Positions 31,903-34,980 of a stretch of DNA of 34,980 nt are shown here, in pieces. The DNA is taken from assembly GCA_902631135.1 (NCBI GenBank), contig CACOXL010000005.1, forward strand, positions 1 through 34,980, written 5' to 3'. Source of the DNA: an uncultured Pelagibacteraceae bacterium. GTDB lineage: Bacteria > Pseudomonadota > Alphaproteobacteria > Pelagibacterales > Pelagibacteraceae. The position numbers and the translations under genes are program-made. The notes below the pieces were generated by a model, which did no database searches, was not told the DNA's origin, and worked only from the letters and a program-made list of their open reading frames with translations. The stretch's first letter is position 1, and each line of letters begins with the position of its first letter.

Positions 31903-32850
31903 TTAGCTTAAAATTTTGTAAAATTGTGATGTTTTTTTTATAATAAATGTATTAACATAAGGTGAATTTTCCCCAACAATTTTCATTTCTTTTAAATTAC
32001 CATTACAATGTAAAGCTATATTACAACCACCTTTAAACGTTTTAATTGTATTTTCTTTAATGTTACCTTTAAGACTTTTCATAGATAAATCATCTGAAAT
32101 TAAAATATTCTTAAATTTAATTTTTTTTCTAATTATTTGAATCATCTTTTTAGAATGTGTGACTGTATTAAAACTATCGATTTTATTAAAAATAATATGC
32201 GCAGTCATAGCAAAGAAAATCTTTTTATTTTTAAAGGGATAAAAATCTTTTTTGATTAAATAATTAATATTTTTATCTACTACTGGTGTAAAATTGTGGC
32301 TATCTACTTTGGCTAGTCCATGTCCTGGGATATGTTTCATGACAGTCCCAATTCTATTTTCATGAAAATATTTGATACAATAATCTCCAATAGTAGATAC
32401 AATTTTAGGATTTTTAGAAAAAGACCTGTCACCAATTATGTTTGATGATCCTCTTATTTTAAGATCAAGTACAGGGACAGTATTAATATTAATTCCTAAT
32501 AATTTTAACAAATAAGATGTTTTATCTATAAACAACTTATAAATTATCTTAAAGTTATTTTTTTGTTCCAAAAATTTATTACCAAAAAATTCAGCAGAAA
32601 GATTATCAAACAAAATTATATTTTTTAATCGATTAATACGTCCTCCCTCTTGATCGATCAACAAAGGATAATTTTTATCATTAAAAATTTTTCTAATTGA
32701 AGTAGTCAATTTAATTGTTTGTTGTATATTTTTAATATTACGAGTAAATAAAATAACACCCCAAGGTTTATATTTTTTTAAGAATAATTTTTCTTTTTTA
32801 GAGAGTTTTGTAGATTTAATGCCAACAATAAATGCACGTCTATTATTCAT
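31903..32850 (-). CDS. nagZ: Beta-N-acetylhexosaminidase NagZ
   Basis: The 315-residue glycoside hydrolase family 3 enzyme removes GlcNAc from anhydro-muropeptides during wall recycling. It shows LLIDQEGGRINRL near residue 63, the flexible loop KHIPGHG at 172-178 that brings the catalytic His, and the nucleophile segment ISDDLSM (Asp253/Asp254). The protein is very Lys/Ile-rich. Length is normal for NagZ. It overlaps the small membrane gene by 8 bp. Together with the MltB- and DacA-type enzymes it gives a local set for peptidoglycan turnover. Confidence 0.93.
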   Translation of the reverse strand: MNNRRAFIVGIKSTKLSKKEKLFLKKYKPWGVILFTRNIKNIQQTIKLTTSIRKIFNDKNYPLLIDQEGGRINRLKNIILFDNLSAEFFGNKFLEQKNNFKIIYKLFIDKTSYLLKLLGININTVPVLDLKIRGSSNIIGDRSFSKNPKIVSTIGDYCIKYFHENRIGTVMKHIPGHGLAKVDSHNFTPVVDKNINYLIKKDFYPFKNKKIFFAMTAHIIFNKIDSFNTVTHSKKMIQIIRKKIKFKNILISDDLSMKSLKGNIKENTIKTFKGGCNIALHCNGNLKEMKIVGENSPYVNTFIIKKTSQFYKILS

Positions 32851-33106
32851 TGGATTCTAATAATTCCCAAAAATTAAATTTTTTCTTTTTTTTGCTATTT
32901 GATTGTTCAACATATTCAATAATATTTTTACTGTTATCTTCCAAAATAGGTAATTTTTTTACATATTGATTAATTTTTTTGTCTATGTCATTTAAAGATC
33001 TATAAGAATTTTTTTTATTAGTGTCAGAAAAGTAATATTTTCCAATAAAAAATAAAATCGAAGATATAATTAAGATAAATATTAAGTATCTAATTTCTTT
33101 TAACAT
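32843..33106 (-). CDS. Small single-pass membrane protein in the SPOR-protein position
   Basis: The 87-residue product has one N-terminal membrane helix (about residues 5-25, IRYLIFILIISSILFFIG) and a basic, Ser/Asn-rich tail with a KKKKKFNFWELLESNE end. No SPOR motif is present. In many Alphaproteobacteria the gene between argS and nagZ encodes a SPOR-domain protein of several hundred residues with an N-terminal helix. By position and topology this may be a shortened descendant. It overlaps nagZ by 8 bp and shares one base with the argS stop, which supports a real gene. Confidence 0.7.
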   Translation of the reverse strand: MLKEIRYLIFILIISSILFFIGKYYFSDTNKKNSYRSLNDIDKKINQYVKKLPILEDNSKNIIEYVEQSNSKKKKKFNFWELLESNE

Positions 33107-34839
33107 TACATTTTTTCAGGAACTGAAACTCCAACAATATCCATACCAGATTTAATTACATTAGAAATAGCTTTTAAAAAGATTAACTTATCATCAGTTA
33201 TTTTTTTTTGATCATTAATAAATCTTTTATCAGGATTGTCTTTACCTAGATTCCAATATGAGTGAAATAATGATGCTAACTCATACAAGTAACTAGGAAT
33301 TCTATGAGGTTCAAGTTTATTACTCGATGCGTCTATACATTTTGGCCATTCTGATATTTTCTTTAAAATATCAATTTCATCTTTGGAATATTCAAAATTA
33401 TATTTATCAATTTTTATATCTGACTTCAGATCTTTATCGATATGCCTAAAAACTGATGCTATTCTAGCATAACAGTACTGAACATAATAAAGAGGGTTAT
33501 CTTTAGATTTTTCGATAACATTATCAAAATCAAAATCAAGCTCAACATCACTGCTTCTGCTCAACATAATAAATCTTGTAGCATCTTTGCCAACTTCATT
33601 TATTAAATCATCTAAAGTTATATAATCACCTTTTCTCTTTGACATTTTAAAAGGTTTTTTATCTTTAATTAACTTAACTAACTGACTAACTTTACAAATC
33701 AGTTTATCTTTAGAATTAGATAACGCTTCAACAGATGATGAAATTCTTTTAATATAACCTGCATGATCAGCTCCTAAAATGTTTATTAATTGATCAAATT
33801 TTCTATCTAGTTTATTTTTATGATAAGCAACATCGCTAGCAAAATAAGTCCACGCACCATCAGATTTTTGCAAAGCTCTATCTTTATCATCACCAAAATC
33901 AGTTGATTTAAACAATAATTGTTCTCGTTCAACCCAATTATTATTATCTTCTCCAGCTGGAGCCTTTATTTTTCCTTTATAAACAAATTTATTTTTTTGA
34001 AGGAAACTAATTACTTTTTCAACTTCTTGGTTCGTAACTAATTTTTTCTCACTAACAAAATTATCATGATTAATACCAAGACTATTAAGATTTTTTTTAA
34101 TTAATTTTAATGCTTCTTCAATAGATAGCACTGTCAATTTTTCAGAAATATTATCAAAATTCTTAAAATCAATATCTTTATTAGAATTCAAAATATTTTT
34201 AGCAAAATCAATTAAATAATCTCCAGGGTATAAATCTTCATTATTAGTTGGAAATGGCTCATTAAAAGAAATTTCTCTTATTCTGAAATAAACAGATTTA
34301 GTAAAATTAATTATCTGATTACCATAGTCGTTAACATAGTATTCTTTAGTTACTTTATGTTTGTTAAATAATAAAACATTTGCAATAACATCACCTAAAA
34401 TTGCACCCCTGCAATGACCAACATGTAAAGGTCCAGTCGGATTAGCTGAAACAAATTCAATTAAATAGTTTTTCTTATCTTCTTTATTATTTATTCCAAA
34501 AGACTCAGAATTTTGGATAATTTCTTTAATAAAGTTTGTCCAAAAAATTGGTTTGAACTTGATATTAATAAAGCCTGGTTTTGCTACAGATATTTTATCA
34601 ACCAACTTATCCTTTTCCTTTATTTCATTCGATAAAATATTGGCAAGATCAATTGGAGATTTTTTGTTTAATTTAGATAAAACCATCGCTACATTTGTTG
34701 AAATATCGCTGTCAATCCTAGAAGGTGGTATCTCTGCTGTAATTCCATCAAGTGAACTAGGCAAAATCAAATCTCCCTTTTTGGAAAGATCTAACAAAGT
34801 TTTTTTTATATTATTCAAATATTTATCAAAAATATTCAT
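33106..34839 (-). CDS. argS: Arginyl-tRNA synthetase
   Basis: The 577-residue class I synthetase has the N-terminal Add-1 domain, the HIGH-type motif as ANPTGPLHVGH (HVGH at 139-142), a Tyr-containing YVNDYGNQ segment and FKMSKRKGDYITLDDL in the KMSKS position. The C-terminal anticodon-binding domain ends with GMDIVGVSVPEKM, a typical ArgRS terminus. It charges tRNA-Arg. It overlaps the upstream dgt by 4 bp. Confidence 0.97.
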   Translation of the reverse strand: MNIFDKYLNNIKKTLLDLSKKGDLILPSSLDGITAEIPPSRIDSDISTNVAMVLSKLNKKSPIDLANILSNEIKEKDKLVDKISVAKPGFINIKFKPIFWTNFIKEIIQNSESFGINNKEDKKNYLIEFVSANPTGPLHVGHCRGAILGDVIANVLLFNKHKVTKEYYVNDYGNQIINFTKSVYFRIREISFNEPFPTNNEDLYPGDYLIDFAKNILNSNKDIDFKNFDNISEKLTVLSIEEALKLIKKNLNSLGINHDNFVSEKKLVTNQEVEKVISFLQKNKFVYKGKIKAPAGEDNNNWVEREQLLFKSTDFGDDKDRALQKSDGAWTYFASDVAYHKNKLDRKFDQLINILGADHAGYIKRISSSVEALSNSKDKLICKVSQLVKLIKDKKPFKMSKRKGDYITLDDLINEVGKDATRFIMLSRSSDVELDFDFDNVIEKSKDNPLYYVQYCYARIASVFRHIDKDLKSDIKIDKYNFEYSKDEIDILKKISEWPKCIDASSNKLEPHRIPSYLYELASLFHSYWNLGKDNPDKRFINDQKKITDDKLIFLKAISNVIKSGMDIVGVSVPEKM

Positions 34840-34980
34840 TTGAAATTCTTATCTAAATTAATTGCATATCTATCAGTCATTCCTGATATAAAATCTGAAA
34901 TAGCTCTATATTTATTTTTATTTAATAGATCTTTATCAATAAGTTTTTTTGGATTTAATTTAATTTTATTAAACAGTCTT
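34836..34980 (-). CDS. Deoxyguanosinetriphosphate triphosphohydrolase-like protein, 3' end
   Basis: The last 47-48 codons of a gene that begins beyond the window. The visible frame contains YRAISDFISGMTDRYAINL, which matches the conserved C-terminal (R.I.DYIAGMTDRYA) segment of dGTPase-like HD-domain proteins. These hydrolyse dGTP to deoxyguanosine and triphosphate. Its TGA (34838-34836) overlaps the argS ATG. The dgt-argS order is usual in Alphaproteobacteria, which supports the assignment even though the catalytic HD region is not visible. Confidence 0.85.
   Translation of the reverse strand, partial: RLFNKIKLNPKKLIDKDLLNKNKYRAISDFISGMTDRYAINLDKNFK

Overview
This window looks like chromosomal DNA from the SAR11 clade (Pelagibacterales, Candidatus Pelagibacter or a close relative). 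It is very AT-rich, coding density is extreme, and many neighbouring genes overlap by 1-14 bp. The gene orders are typically alphaproteobacterial: dgt-argS-nagZ-scpAB-tatABC-serS, ssb-gyrA-coaD-ppi-tgt, and mltB-rlpA-dacA-tmk-holB-metG-tatD. The taxonomic call is inference from composition and synteny; no rRNA is present.

Layout. (1) Positions 1 to about 2050 look like the edge of a variable island. They hold the 3' end of a GT11-type fucosyltransferase gene, a tyrosine recombinase on the minus strand, a dif-like inverted repeat at the recombinase start, a 58-codon membrane ORF, and a GC-rich structured RNA. The RNA ends in an intrinsic terminator that touches the start region of a short O6-alkylguanine-DNA alkyltransferase gene. 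(2) Positions 2326-2785 are the only long noncoding stretch, and they contain a 252-bp segment bounded by 18-bp perfect inverted repeats. (3) Positions 2786-12124 are a minus-strand run of ten tightly packed genes: rarD, mltB-like, rlpA-like, dacA-like, tmk, holB, metG, tatD, an AEC permease and a DMT permease. (4) Positions 12213-16282 hold tRNA-Ser(UGA), sdhE, recG, a DUF502 gene, an M48 lipoprotein peptidase and tRNA-Lys(UUU). (5) Positions 16364-21572 are the minus-strand ssb-gyrA-coaD-ppi-tgt group. (6) uvrA and a urate-hydroxylase-like membrane gene lie on the plus strand (21663-25168). (7) Positions 25165-34980 are a minus-strand export, segregation and translation operon: dgt (partial), argS, a small membrane protein, nagZ, scpA, scpB, tatA, tatB, tatC, serS, yajC, secD, secF.

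How the genes fit together. The two long minus-strand runs combine cell-wall turnover (MltB, RlpA-like, DacA, NagZ), protein export (Tat, SecDF-YajC), chromosome upkeep (HolB, Tmk, ScpAB, GyrA, Ssb) and tRNA charging (MetG, ArgS, SerS). The M48 peptidase carries a twin-arginine signal and so could be a client of the TatABC system encoded here.

The strongest candidates for something undescribed are the structured RNA with its terminator/start-region overlap upstream of the alkyltransferase gene, and the recombinase paired with a dif-like site that overlaps its own promoter. A third point is the tRNA-guanine transglycosylase that has lost two of four zinc ligands. All structural and motif claims were made by eye.
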